Shown here in pieces: positions 46,741 through 57,717 of a DNA stretch of 64,000 nucleotides. Source of the stretch: Brachypodium distachyon. Its lineage: Eukaryota; Streptophyta; Magnoliopsida; Poales; Poaceae. The translations under genes were made by a program, and so were the position numbers. Below the pieces are notes generated by a model. That model ran no database searches. It was not told the DNA's origin and saw only the letters and a program-made list of their open reading frames with translations. The stretch is from assembly GCF_000005505.3 (NCBI RefSeq), contig NC_016134.3, positions 3,100,001-3,164,000 of the forward strand. The letters run 5' to 3'. Within the stretch, counting starts at the first letter, position 1; each line of letters opens with the position of its first letter.

Positions 46741-47150
46741 GTGAAGGAAGGAGGCAGCGAGGGGGCTCTTAGTCTTACTGCAGGGGTTCGGATTTGGCGC
46801 CGGCGCAGCTCCTGCTCCGGAGCGAGGCGAGGCGAGGCGGGGGGCGCAAGGAGGGGAATGGTTGGAGTGGCTTGGGGCGGCGGCTGCCGGAGTGGATTCG
46901 GGCGGCTTGGGAACCCTAGAGAGGAATCGCCTCAGAGAGACGAGAGAAAACCCACCGAGAAGGAAGAGCAGGGCAGATCGACACCGGCCTCGACTCGCCC
47001 CGGAAAGGACCCAACCAGCCGTCGGAGAGAGAGAACTGGGAATCGCCCAAATCCCCAGCGAAATAGAGAGCGTGGAGAGTAATGGGGGTGGACGGAGCTT
47101 CCTTTTCTCCCCACTGAACTCAATTTTGCCAGAAATGGCGCGCTCCTGCT
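46741..47150 (-). other. GC-rich leader-like segment upstream of the F-box pseudogene
   Basis: On the minus strand the tract contains TCTCTCTCCGACGG and CCTCTCTAGGGTTCCC, typical of grass 5' UTRs. It may be the old promoter and first exon of the F-box gene. No protein is convincing. Confidence 0.35.
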
Positions 47151-47814
47151 AGGCACATACGCTCTGCGCTGTGGGGGTGGCATATGGAGCGTGCTGATTC
47201 GCGGGGTCATCGCGTCAGTGACCACGGAAGTTGAATCAAGAAGGTGCTCAAAAAAATAAAAGAAGGTCATCATTCACCAGTCACTCAGTCACCACCAACA
47301 CATTGCTAGTCCGCTGCCGTGTGCTACAGACCAAAGGGAATCAAGGAGGAATTGGCACGGCCAGAGAGAAATTTGGAACAACTACTTGAATGCATTATAA
47401 TACCTAAAACATTTATTAGAACAATGTTCATTTCTTATAAAAAATGTTTATTTCAGGGAGCATGTACTGCTTGAATGTTTATAATATATGAAACCCCTAA
47501 ATTTATCTAAAAAATTGTGTGGTTCACACAAGCCTATAGGAGTAGGACAGAAGGACAGAGCTTTTTGTTAGGAGATCCAATATGACAGAACTAGATTTTT
47601 ATTTTTTTTGAGGACATGACAGAGCTAGATTTTTTTTTTGAGAGGAATATGACAGAGCTAGATAGGTATCGTGCCGCCCCCTTGGGTGTTATGTAGCGGC
47701 GGCCCATTACGCCTGTCTGCCTTCTCGGATTGTCTAGGAAGCCACGGGCGTTGCACTCGCCTAATAATGCTAACAGACCTTGAAACCTCCAATAAAAAAA
47801 AACGGACCTTCAAA
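47151..47814. other. Intergenic, nothing recognised
   Basis: AT-rich sequence with three near-copies of GACAGAGCTAGATTTTT at about 47583-47665 (also GACAGAACTAGATTTTT). Confidence 0.4.
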
Positions 47815-48255
47815 CCAAAGAGTGCAGAAAATGCAAACGATCACTCCTCTAGTGCCTTGACAAGGTACGGTGGGAGTAGGATCACCCAGGTCCTTAACAA
47901 CATAGCATCGACTGCAAGGCGCCCTGACAAATAAGTTAACCGTGGATGGCACTTTTGGCTTAATGTATATTTCAATAGCCGAGACCGCTCTAAAAGCTTC
48001 CACGATATGGTCCCTCTCCATGCCAAAGCATTTGCCAATTTTGTAGTCAGGGCGGACATGCACACAACGTCCGGGTCTGGTGTTCAATACAAGCTTCTTG
48101 AGTGACGTTGAAACCCCAAGGTCCAAGCATATGCCGTGTTAGCTCAATCAAGCTCTTCGCAGAGGATAAACCACTGAACTGCACATTCTGAAGCTTGGCG
48201 TGCGTTTGCTCGGGCATCTGCCTCAACTCCGAGGGATCTTTCGTATGGGTCAAAT
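47815..48255 (-). pseudogene. FBD-domain terminal exon fragment (second copy)
   Basis: This fragment is closely related to the last exon of the F-box pseudogene at 43.1-43.5 kb. It encodes LRQMPEQTHAKLQNVQFSGL then SSAKSLIELTRHML, a frame jump, then STSLKKLVLNTRPGR, MERDHIVEAFRAVSAIEIYI and KPKVPSTVNLFVRAPC. The frame is broken and no F-box or LRR exons precede it. It is a partial duplicate of the neighbouring locus or of a sister gene. Confidence 0.8.
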
Positions 48256-48359
48256 TTTGTCGGCAGCTGGATGGTCTATAGCAAGAAATTCCAAAGGATT
48301 AATATATTAATGATTCCAAAGGATTGAATTGATCAAGAAATTCAAGATGGGTACGCGTA

Positions 48360-48725
48360 CTTGGAGGCGGTGATGATGGAGAGAGACTATCCGGTGTCGT
48401 CGGCGATCATGGAGACGACGAAGAACCTGGGCACGATGAAGAGGCAGCGGCCCTCGTCGCGGGTCTCCAGCACGCGCTTGCCGTCGATCCCGAGCCTGCC
48501 GCTGCCGCGTACGATGTAGGTCACCTGGTAGGCCGAGTCACAGGAGAAGCCCGACGAGCACATGGAGCCGGCGTCGATCCTGATGACCATGTCAGCACAC
48601 CCAGCCCGTCCTCCTTCACCAGCGGCAGGTTGGCCGTGTTGAGCACCACCAAGCGCCCAGGCAGTTGAGCAGAGCACCATGTCGGCGTCGACGGCATGGT
48701 CGGTGGTTTTGGGATGGGCAATCGA
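48360..48725 (-). pseudogene. 11S-globulin-like cupin protein fragment
   Basis: The translation in two alternating frames gives RLVVLNTANLPLVKEDGLG, then ADMVIRIDAGSMCSSGFSCD, SAYQVTYIVRGSGRLGIDGK and LFIVPRFFVVSMIADDTG. This is the second cupin barrel of plant legumin-type cupin proteins (a family with non-storage members in all plants). A frameshift separates the first two blocks and the frame is lost after ADDTG, so it is a fragment. It directly abuts LINE-derived sequence. Confidence 0.8.
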
Positions 48726-49800
48726 TCAACCTTTGACTTTAGCAGGGTAACTCCGTAACTGTAAGGAGGATTTTGAATTTTGAGATAATCATGAATGTTA
48801 TTCCAACCCGCTGGGGAAAAAACTGAGAATGTTATTCTAAAGGAGAAACCAAGGATACTCCAAATGGAGTTGTTCCCATCCCTAAGTTGATAAATGCATG
48901 AAGAACAAAAGGGTAGGAGCTCCTTAGGGTGGATGCCCAAAAGGCCGAATTAGGAGTTTTTTGTATTGGCTTTCTGTAAAATAGAGTACCGAAAATATTT
49001 TGACTTGAAGGATAAGAGCAAAATGACTGTTGGGCTTTGTTTTCAATGCGCCATGCAAGCTGCCACCACCAAAAGGTTCTTGTTGGAAAATAGCATGCAT
49101 GTCACGAACTCCAGGTCCACCATGCTTCCTAGGCTTGCAAAGTCAATCAAAGCACAGAGAACTACCTAACACCTCTCCGTAAAAAAAAATCCTAACAATA
49201 GCATTCTAGGGATGAAAGAAAAACTTGAGTTGATCAAAGTAAGACTGCCTGCGTGGCTGCGTGGGAAAGTTTACTGTTGGCCTTGAACCCATTAAATTTC
49301 TTTAAAAAAAATTCAATGATGAAATTATAGGCTGAGGACCTGTCTCAACGCATTATCCAAATCTTGCACGGGGAAAATGTTTTGATCTGGAGAATACTAT
49401 AGTATCAATATTCTTACTACAGAGGATGGCAGATTTGCTCCCGTTTGAAGTTTGACCGGAGTTATGACAAAAGTCAGCAAGAATATATCATTAATAGTAG
49501 CTGCCTTAACACTGTTACCATGACTGCAGATAAGCAAGTTATCAGCGAACAAAAGAATGGGCAACATCAGAGAATAGATGGGGGCAGAGTGGGGCCCAGA
49601 ATAATACCATGAAGTTGTCGATTCTACATGGCTTGCTGGAGGATGATTGAGAGCTCATTGGCTGCAAGGACAAAAATTCACTGTCGAATTCACCTGTTGC
49701 TTGAGAATTTGCCAAAAGGCTAGTCCTTGATAACCATAGAAAAGTTAGGTGAGGAGATGCAAGCGATAACCACATTTAGAAATGACCATGCAACCCATTA
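48726..49800 (-). mobile_element. LINE reverse-transcriptase debris
   Basis: Pieces on the minus strand recall the RT of plant L1-type elements. In order they are CISSPNFSMVIKD near 49770, PILLFADNLLICSHGNSV near 49540 (the FADD catalytic box changed to FADN), then NGSKSAIL, KPRKHGGPGVRDMHAIFQQ near 49100, and NSAFWASTLR and YQLRDGNNSIW near 48880. Stops and frameshifts are frequent. It continues up to the cupin fragment with no clear 3' tail. Confidence 0.65.
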
Positions 49801-50284
49801 GGTATTAACAATTCAGTTTTCTGTTATTGATCAACCCCTATAGAGGTATTTAATTTTAGATACGGAACTTTAAATACTTGCCAACATTTATCTCTTGAAC
49901 TGTACAGACAGACAACTCCAACCGTTTTGAACAATGCAAACAGCTGATTTTCTTGTCCATTTGGCATATAAAACAATTTGTTTACAGAACTGGAACATAG
50001 ATGAGGTGGGTGACTATGAAAAGCGAAAGTACACATGTTGCAGTTAAGCATAAGAGGGATTGATGTTATTATTTCATTCTCCAAAGTAGTCTTGTAAAAT
50101 ATCATGATGGACTGTGTATCACTGGTTGGATCCAATTTTTCTTAGCCAGTAAAATCAAATTTCTAAACTCTAATAAACATACGAAATTTTCATGCCGTAG
50201 TCTTCATATATAATTGTTTAGCTATTTTTCTTTACTTCTGTATGTCTTTTCAAAAACTGAAAATAGCAACACTCACGGTTACAA

Positions 50285-52123
50285 TCAAAATGGAGCTTCA
50301 AGTGACTCATCTCAGAGATCACCTCATCCATTTGAAGCATCTTCACCATCCTCTTCCATCAACAACCTAATATATTGCCTATGGGCGAACCAATCCCACT
50401 CGGTCAGACTTGGGTTTTCGTGCTTCTGTGATTAAACATTATCCAACTTTTTAACTAAATAATGACAGTGCATTCAAACACTTTATGGCAAGTAACGATT
50501 ACCTGGCGAATGAGAAATGGATCACGAGGTTCAAACGCCATAAACTTATTGAGATTGAATAGGATTTTGTATATATTTCCTGAGAGTTTATACCGCTTCA
50601 AGTCTTGCAGTGTGAAATAGGTCTCGTCCTGCAGAAAGGAAAAGCTTTATGAAACATGTATGAAGGGCCTGTTTGGAACACAGGAATATTTTAGGGAACA
50701 ATGTATTTCCTCCGCATTGCCTTTGTATTCTACTGTCCCAAACGGTGGGTAAAATGATCAAAATTATATCCAGGAGGATACCTCTGGCCCAATCATATCA
50801 ATCATTTGGCATAATATGCCCTGAAACAGCACAGGTTCCTGTGCCATGCACTCCATACAATGCAACTGCTCCTCGCAGAAAAACTGAATTTCATTGGTAG
50901 TTAAAATACCATCGCCATCAAGATCAATGCACTTAAACCTGTAAAAATTATTTCACATGTTTCAATAAATAGAGAGATGTATTTTATCACATAGTACAAG
51001 ATGAGTTCTAGATATGCTATAACATACATATAATAAACACATGTAGTCCACAACATAAATAGAAGCAACGTTAACCACCATCATGTTGGGAAATTCCGAG
51101 CAACATTCGACTAAAATTTACTAAACCAAAGAAGAATATTTTCCCTCCAAAAGACAATCATTCGGACTTGGGAGTTCACTAGTTCAGCATCAATGCCTAA
51201 AGATGAAAAAGGACATAGCAAGGACTATAGGATCTTCTGAATACACATTCAAAGAATGCAGTTGCTTTCTTATTAAGGCAACCCGAAGATAAAAAGTACA
51301 AATAGTATAGAAGACAATTATCCAGACAACGCGAACATGAATTACCAGTACTCAAGGCTAGGCTCAGATGATTTATCTTCTTCTGACAAAACAAAGTAAA
51401 CAAAATCTTCATAACCCATCTTTCCTTCTGTCATGCTTGTGAACTTCCTTGGGACCTGAGTAATAGTAGAACACCAATATAATATACAAAAAACAACACT
51501 TAGGCAAGGTCGTATCTTAGCTCTGATCATAAAATAGGAACAGACTAACCTGTGAAAAGTCTCTATCAACTATTCCACAGGTCAAGGAATGATTTGCATA
51601 CCTGATGAGGTTCTCTTATCAATCAAAGAATCATGATCTGAGTCCAGCTCCAAAAATTTGCGGTACAGATATGACAAACTTAGTTACTCATGCTCATATA
51701 AGAAGTATCTGCGTCAGATATGACAAACTTAGTTACTCATGCAAAAAAAAAGTCCTCCATACTCTCAAATGAAGTTTGATTGCACCACAGAATTCATGTA
51801 AGCCATCATGACCCCACGATGAAGGGATACATGAACAAAGCAAGACCAGAACACATGTAAAGAGTTAAAGCACAATATATATATATAATGGTATAATAAA
51901 AACCGCCATTCTGCCGAGAGATCTTGGACAATACGGGCAAAAATGGCCATCGAGGGAATCTGTACTGTTCCATACATTAATTACCTCAACACTTTGTTAA
52001 TATCCTTTTCCTCATCGAGTTGCTGCATTGCAGCTACTAAATTCCCATGTTTTAGCTCTCTAATGGTAAGATGACCATTTCCAGATCTATTTATGGAGTA
52101 AAGATTCTGTATATCAGTCTCCG
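50285..52123 (-). pseudogene. PP2A regulatory subunit B''-type (EF-hand) pseudogene, 5' truncated
   Basis: Six minus-strand exons are recognisable. 51985-52123 reads [20 protein letters not shown] then [16 protein letters not shown]. 51550-51708 reads KFLELDSDHDSLID...[16 protein letters not shown]. 51346-51455 reads [20 protein letters not shown] then [17 protein letters not shown]. 50782-50938 reads [20 protein letters not shown], an EF-hand. 50503-50628 reads [20 protein letters not shown] then [16 protein letters not shown]. The last exon runs from 50425 and reads [21 protein letters not shown]'' subunits direct PP2A to substrates in a calcium-sensitive way. Defects: the N-terminal half is missing, a 27-bp duplication disrupts the second exon, a base is lost in the DKEN motif, and a stop at 50324-50326 comes 13 codons before the family's usual end. 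Confidence 0.88.
50663..50745. mobile_element. Possible Tourist-like MITE in a pseudogene intron
   Basis: The segment begins AGGGCCTGTTTGGAACA and ends CTGTCCCAAACGG, an imperfect inverted pair. It lies between two exons of the PP2A-type pseudogene. No target duplication is evident. Confidence 0.4.
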
Positions 52124-53056
52124 CTGAAAAATACATTCAAATATGATTAGCCGATGAGTAAGATGCAGCAAATTACCAGAAATAGTTCATAATATCAGAT
52201 CTTCATCACAGAATCATTAAGTATGTTGTTTTTAGAACAAAGAGAATGTTCTCACTGGGATCATTGTTCGCCATTAATGATTGACACAAGAGTCTCACTG
52301 GGACAGTCAGTTTTCCTTCGAACTATCAGCAGATAGAGCAGAGGATGATAAGCCACTTATGAGTTCTTAAAACAGAACCAGAAAGATTGTTTATCTTTTA
52401 GGTGGTAATACAAGGAGTTTCCAATAGGCAGGTTTGTTGCAAACCAGAATAGAATTCATATAATCAAACATGACATCTTTCTACAGCAAATCACTCAGTT
52501 TTAACTTTCTAATAAAAGTGTAAGGGTACCAACCTAATACTAGCTGAATGATCCCTGCTATTACCTCGGGCTAAATTTAAATGTCATCATCCAGGCAAAC
52601 AGAACAATGAAGGAATTGGTGCCTTATTTTTTACATATCATAGCCCACATTAACAATGAAGTAAATAAGATAGCTAACTACTTTGCAGGTAACAACCAAG
52701 AAAAATATATGCACATGCATCAGAGTTGCTATATTCATGCTACTTCCCAGAAACACAGTTCAATTGTAACGTCTCAGGTAATAAGAGACAGGATGTTGTC
52801 ATAATTTGCCAACCTATGGAACAACATACTCGACTGTTTAAAACGTCAAACCGGGCTGTCATAGGTTTATACATAACCTTGACAGAACAATATTTATATA
52901 TAACCTTGACAGAACAATATTTAAATACACTGAGTAGGTCCATAGTTGAGTTCGATCATACATAACCTTGAGACAGAACAATATTTAGATACATACTCAG
53001 TACTCAGTAGGTAGATAAAAAGACGGGTATCCTGATCAATGCTTATGCACGGCTCT
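52124..53056. other. Intergenic with a short tandem array
   Basis: No gene was recognised. Three copies of an ATAACCTTGACAGAACAATA-type unit lie between 52871 and 52990. Confidence 0.5.
52871..52990. repeat. Tandem repeat, about 31-bp unit
   Basis: The unit ATAACCTTGACAGAACAATA followed by TTTA occurs at about 52873 and 52900, with a third, slightly altered copy (CTTGAGACAGAACAATATTT) near 52965. Confidence 0.85.
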
Positions 53057-53993
53057 CTAAGCAAACACTATCGCACCGTCTTGTGCCTCATGAATCTTCT
53101 CAAGTAATCCAGTCACCCTGCCTGACAGAAAGGATATGGTCCTAGTACACATGGGGTTAACGATCCTACTGGTAACTCGGCGCAGCCGGTTGACCGCTGC
53201 AGATCCGGGCCATTTCTGGCCGGATCTGGCACGTCGTCGCAGTACCTTGGCCTTGTTCCAAATCAACCTCGCAGAGCAAAGAACCGCCCGTAGCACATCC
53301 AGATCTTGCCCCCTGTTAAGCCCTGTGCTGAGGAGGTGATCAATGCGGACGAAGTTATCGTTGATGTCAGCGAGCAGATTGATGTCCTGAGCGTAGGCTC
53401 CCAGATCAAGCCCCTGGAAGTGATGACGTTGCGGTACGCGGATGCGTCCGCGAGGCGGTGCAGGTTGCCGAACTGAAGGATGTAATGCGTCCCAACCCGC
53501 GCGGACTTCAGGTCGTCGACGGTGTTCACAACCAGAACCACCTTCTGGGGTTCCTGGGTGTCGCTGGCGCGGTCGTTGTTGCGGGTGCGGTCGTTGTCGC
53601 GGTCGTCGTCGCAGATCTTCATCTTGTCGTTGCCGATCTCCTTGAGCTCGTCGTCACGGGCGCGGACGTTGAGGTCGTCGCCGCCGTCGAACGACATCGG
53701 GGAGTGGGGGTCGGCAGCTTCTGGAGCGCTGACGAGTACGACGACGTCGACGTCGAGGGCGGGCTCTGGTCCCCGCCGCCCCGCAGCAGATCCCGCAATG
53801 CAGGGGGGAGGGACGAGTAGTTGACGGTCGAGCGGATGGCGCCATCAGGCAGCTCGCTGAGCGGGGGGAGCGGGTTGACGGCGATGAGGGTGGCCGCCGA
53901 GACAGGTACGATCACCCCGGCGATACCTACAGCGAACTGAAAAATCATCTCGCGCTTCGCCTCCATGGAAGGAATCTCGGATTGCTCCTCCAT
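53057..53993 (-). pseudogene. Frameshifted gene for an unidentified protein with one N-terminal TM segment
   Basis: The start ATG at 53993 gives MEEQSEIPSMEAKREMIFQF then AVGIAGVIVPVSAATLIAV, a likely single membrane span at about residues 17-39, followed by LPDGAIRSTVNYSSLPPALR. Coding appears to shift frame near 53790 (continuing PEPALDVDVVVLVSAPEAAD, then MSFDGGDDLNVRARDDELKE and DTQEPQKVVLVVNTVDDLKS). It shifts again near 53425 (continuing FQGLDLGAYAQDINLLADIN, then RAVLCSARLIWNKAKVLRRR) before ending with a TAG at 53057-53059. Each shift equals a one-base loss. I do not recognise the family. It is either a recent pseudogene, a gene with undetected tiny introns, or a gene with two sequence errors. 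A TATA stretch at 54127-54134 supports an ancestral promoter. Confidence 0.5.
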
Positions 53994-54126
53994 GGATCGA
54001 GGTTTAGGGTGGGGTTTCGTCTCTGGAGGGAAGTGGAACTGGGGATTCGGTGAGGGGGATTTTGGGGATTCCGAAAGGTGCGGAGCGATTTTAGGCCTTG
54101 TGGTGGGGAATGGAGCGCTGCGTGTG

Positions 54127-54134
54127 TATATATA
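54127..54134 (-). promoter_or_regulatory. TATA box of the 53-kb gene
   Basis: TATATATA on the minus strand within GCCGCTATATATACACAC, about 135 bp upstream of the ATG at 53993. Confidence 0.6.
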
Positions 54135-54299
54135 GCGGCGACGGGGGCTGGTGGACCGTCCGATTCTGCGGGGATGGACGGTGGAGGCTTTGTTGCCGCG
54201 GATCGTTGTTGCCGAATGCCGCGGATCGCGCCTCGACGGGTTCACCCCAGACCGTGAGATGGTGTGTGATGGACGGTGGCGATCCCATTCCGAGAGTTG

Positions 54300-54785
54300 C
54301 CACGGATCGTGCGCTGATTCTATGACGTTCTGAAGCAAAGGCACAGCCTACCTTGCCCCTCCTGAATGTCCTCCATTTCTAATCCAATGGCTGATCATTG
54401 ACTTAGCTTTTTCAGTACAGCAAACACAAGTCTGCCAAGCGTGACCGACGGGCCCTATACCCTGACAAGATCACACGTTTTGGCCGAATGACAAGGCGGG
54501 CCCAAAAGTGCAACGCCCGACATGTGGAGGGACGGAAAAGAAACGTTTGTCCCTTACACTGACAGCCGGGCCCAGCGCAGAGGACATTGGGGCAACGACT
54601 TAGAAGGGAAAGATTCACGTTACGAAGTTGCTGGTCCGTTGGTACCGAGGGTTATTTTTTCTCCCCGAGTTCGAGTTAGCATTGCAGCTACAAGAGCAGA
54701 CCAGTTTCAGTGTGACATGTGTTAGCATTGCAGCAATATTATCTGCTATTTTGATTTGTGTGTTTTAATAGCTGTGGCGTCGCTT
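54300..54785. other. Intergenic
   Basis: No gene. TTAGCATTGCAGC occurs twice, at about 54676 and 54722, within about 45 bp. Confidence 0.35.
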
Positions 54786-55211
54786 TAATTTGAATTAATT
54801 AGCAACTACGCGTCGTGCATGTAAAAAAAATGAGTTCCAACAATTCTTTGACGTGCTCTGGAACAAGAAGTCAGTGAGCATAAAAAGGTATGCTGATATC
54901 CCGGCACAACAACGTGTCAGAGAATTTCTCGTGAACAAAGTTGACGCTTCCGCAAAGAAAAGTGTCACAACAGCTAGTTCTTCCTCTGACGTTTGCAAGA
55001 CATGTAAGCGTCAGTAGAAACTAGGCGTCAGAAGTGTGGACATTCTCTGATGCTTCTTGCTGGCAACTGTCACAAATATCTTCTTACCGCAGCCTACAGA
55101 TGCTACCAGTGACAGTCCTTATAAGACGCGTCAGATATAAGAGTCCACGCCGACGCATTTTAGTTTTGCGTCAGTGGGGAGCTTGCAGGAGTCACAGATT
55201 CTGTAGCAGTG
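54786..55211. mobile_element. Probable CACTA-type transposon terminus
   Basis: The right end reads TTCTGTAGCAGTG, which is CACTGCTACAGAA in reverse, a CACTA-like tip. Inside it, within 54980-55180, are at least six copies in both orientations of a GCGTCAG/CTGACGC-type motif, as expected of subterminal repeats. The opposite terminus and the transposase are not in view, and the left limit given is approximate. Confidence 0.5.
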
Positions 55212-55489
55212 TACAATTGTTTGTTGATATCCCAATTGCAAAAGGTTTTTCAATATGCGGTAGAGTTTGGGAGCTAGCAATTACATATTGCCAGATTGGA
55301 ATTCGGGATAGAATAGAAAAAGATGATGTCAAGTGGTGTTCTTAACTCTAGCAGAATTTTTATAGGCTTTATTTCTGTTGTGTGAATGTTGAGGGGGTCA
55401 CATGTATAGATTACATAAATTTAGGAAGAACTAACCATTTATTTAATAAAACAAAAAAAAAATCTTGGCTCGAGCCTTGGCCCCTGCTG

Positions 55490-56230
55490 GCCCTCCCCCT
55501 GCCTGCCACTTGGTCCACCAGTACATGAAGTGACCCCAGTGGACATGTGTTCCTTCATTAACCTGACAAGTGGGCTCTCTGTAGCCGTAATGGAAATGAA
55601 ACGTGTCCTAAAGAGGCTCTTCCACTGACATGCGGATCCACCAAAAATTGAAGTGACCCCAGTGGTCAGTGGACCTACCGGTTCGTACCCTGACCGGTAG
55701 GCCCCCGGGTAGAGCATAAGAGCACGTGTGGATCAGTTCTGACATGCGGGACCAGTCGTAAGCACGTGGACATGAGTGGATCCACCCCTGCCTGACATGT
55801 GGCCCCGCGTGCGTACCTTGAAAGATGGGCCAACCGACTGACCAGCGGACCCAATAGGAACCATAGGAACGGACACTTGTGTCCCCTTACTTTGACAGGT
55901 AGGACGTCTGACATGTGGGTCCACCAGGTTGGATGGACTAGCCATATGGGCCCATGCATGAACCGGGTGGACATGTGGAAGTAGAGCGTAAGGGCACGTG
56001 TGGTCGGGTCTGACATGCGGACTTAGTCATATGGAGCCAATAACGCATGTGCTCGTGAAATACCGTGGAGGCCTGGCATATGGTATCACTTGGACATGTA
56101 GTGGCCGCTCTGGACACATGGTAGTACGTGGTGAGGATGCACGGCTGTCCGTACCTTGCATGCGGGTCTCAAGTCGGTGGAACTGACAAAACGTGAGACC
56201 ACATCTGACACGAGGCACCTGACAGTCACT
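55490..56230. repeat. Cluster of degenerate CTGACATGTGG repeats
   Basis: The motif TGACATG(T/C)GG(G/A)(C/T)C with nearby GTGGACC/GGTCCAC recurs roughly every 20-100 bp in both orientations. Two longer blocks at about 55711-55765 and 55979-56035 share GAGC.TAAG.GCACGTGTGG and CTGACATGCGGAC/GGGAC. The origin is unknown, but it is likely a transposon interior. Confidence 0.6.
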
Positions 56231-57219
56231 TGTATGAACTGGATCGCAAATAGTCGGCCCAAGAAGGAGTGTTGTGGCTCGATGTGCTTTAGGAATCGCG
56301 ATCGGAGACGGAAAGAGCGGCTCTGGCAACATTTTCTCGAGGCCTATGGGCTGTCCAACAATCCGAGACCAAAATGAGCTGGGTCAGCACAATTTCAGAA
56401 TTTCTATGATAGTCTACTAGACCGTCATAATGAAAACGTCATAATTCGTGTTATTTGTAGTAGCCGCTGAACACAAACGTAATTTAAAAGTAATGAGATT
56501 CGACATGACCAAAGGGGGCTGGTTGTCTGATATCCAGGGCTTTGGGACAGCCATGGCATTGATCACCTCTTGCTCGGCACTCAAATCATCATTGGATCAT
56601 ATCACAAAGAAGCGACTAAATCGAAAAGAAGAAGAAAAAAATATATGCAATTACCAATAGTGCAGAAACAACATGTTCATGAAATGAAATGCTTGGCATG
56701 GCGTCGTAAATGGAAATTAAAGACTAGTGCAATTGGTAGAGCATTTTAAATGAATCATTTTTTAATATTTTTATTACTACTTAATTTGCAGTCTGGGTCC
56801 CTCGTATGCTCGTACGTTCGTCCGTCCCCACGTGAGCGTCGACCTCAAGCAAAGGAAGGAAATCCCTCCCGCCCCCCTGATTGGCCCATAATTGGCACAT
56901 AATCAATCAATCGATTCAATGCCATAATTAACTCCAGCACCCGTCCAGTAAATCCTGCAGGGACCGCGGTGGAGGCGCCTACACCAAGTCCTGCTGTCCT
57001 CCTCTCCGCCTAGAACCCACCACGGTGAGGCTCCTGGGCACTGCACAGAAGGTGGCAGCCTCCAGATCGAGTTGTGGCGAGGAGGCCACCGCGTCGGATG
57101 TTGCAGCCCCTACAATACGGCGGCGTGGGGACCAGAAGTCGAACCCAAAGCCGGCCGAGGGAAACAGGAAGCCGCCCGTTAAGGAGAGCCGTGGCACGGC
57201 GGTTTTGCCTTCGGTTTTG
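56231..57219. other. Intergenic, GC-rich leader-like tract at the end
   Basis: About 56940-57210 is GC-rich. It includes a frame beginning MRLLGTAQKVAASRSSCGEE with no known relatives. It might be the first exon of the captured gene downstream, but nothing supports a function. Confidence 0.35.
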
Positions 57220-57394
57220 CTATTTCTTAGACGGCTGAGAAATAACTATTTCTCAATCCATAATAACAACATTTTGATTCAATCACTGAGATTCGTGTAA
57301 GATTATTGTAGGGCCCGATGGATAAGAAAATCTTGATTGGATGGCTACGATTGTTGACTGAGAAATAACTATTTTTTAGACGACCGAGAAATAG
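57220..57394. mobile_element. MITE with CTATTTCT...GAGAAATAG ends
   Basis: A 175-bp element. The left arm CTATTTCTTAGACGGCTGAG and the right arm in reverse, CTATTTCTCGGTCGTCTAAA, form terminal inverted repeats. Both arms continue into AATAACTATTT on the inner side. No coding sequence. Confidence 0.7.
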
Positions 57395-57717
57395 ACACTT
57401 CCTTTCGCCTTGCTCTGCTCCCTCGCGGTACAAACGGAGGTTTCGACCCCAGGCAGCACATGCAGGCTGCGCAGGTCTTCTGCACTCTGTGGCTTTGGTT
57501 GGTGCGAGCCGGGCTTGGAGAATTCCTCCTCGAGCGTTGCTACTGCGAGAGACTGCGATGTTGCGCCTGACTGATCGAATTTGCTTTCTCCGATTGACGG
57601 AGAGAAAAAAGAAACTTCTTGGTCTGTGTCTCTGTGATCAACGTTGCTTCATGAGGACTCAAATGATGTAGAGCTGCTTGTATTAATGTGTGCTTTCTCT
57701 TGACAAACTGAATGCAG

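Noticed and set aside
56157..57197. Possible transit-peptide exon for the NADP-MDH fragment
   Set aside because: The frame MRLLGTAQKVAASRSSCGEE shows no similarity to known MDH transit peptides and a MITE lies between it and the first MDH exon.
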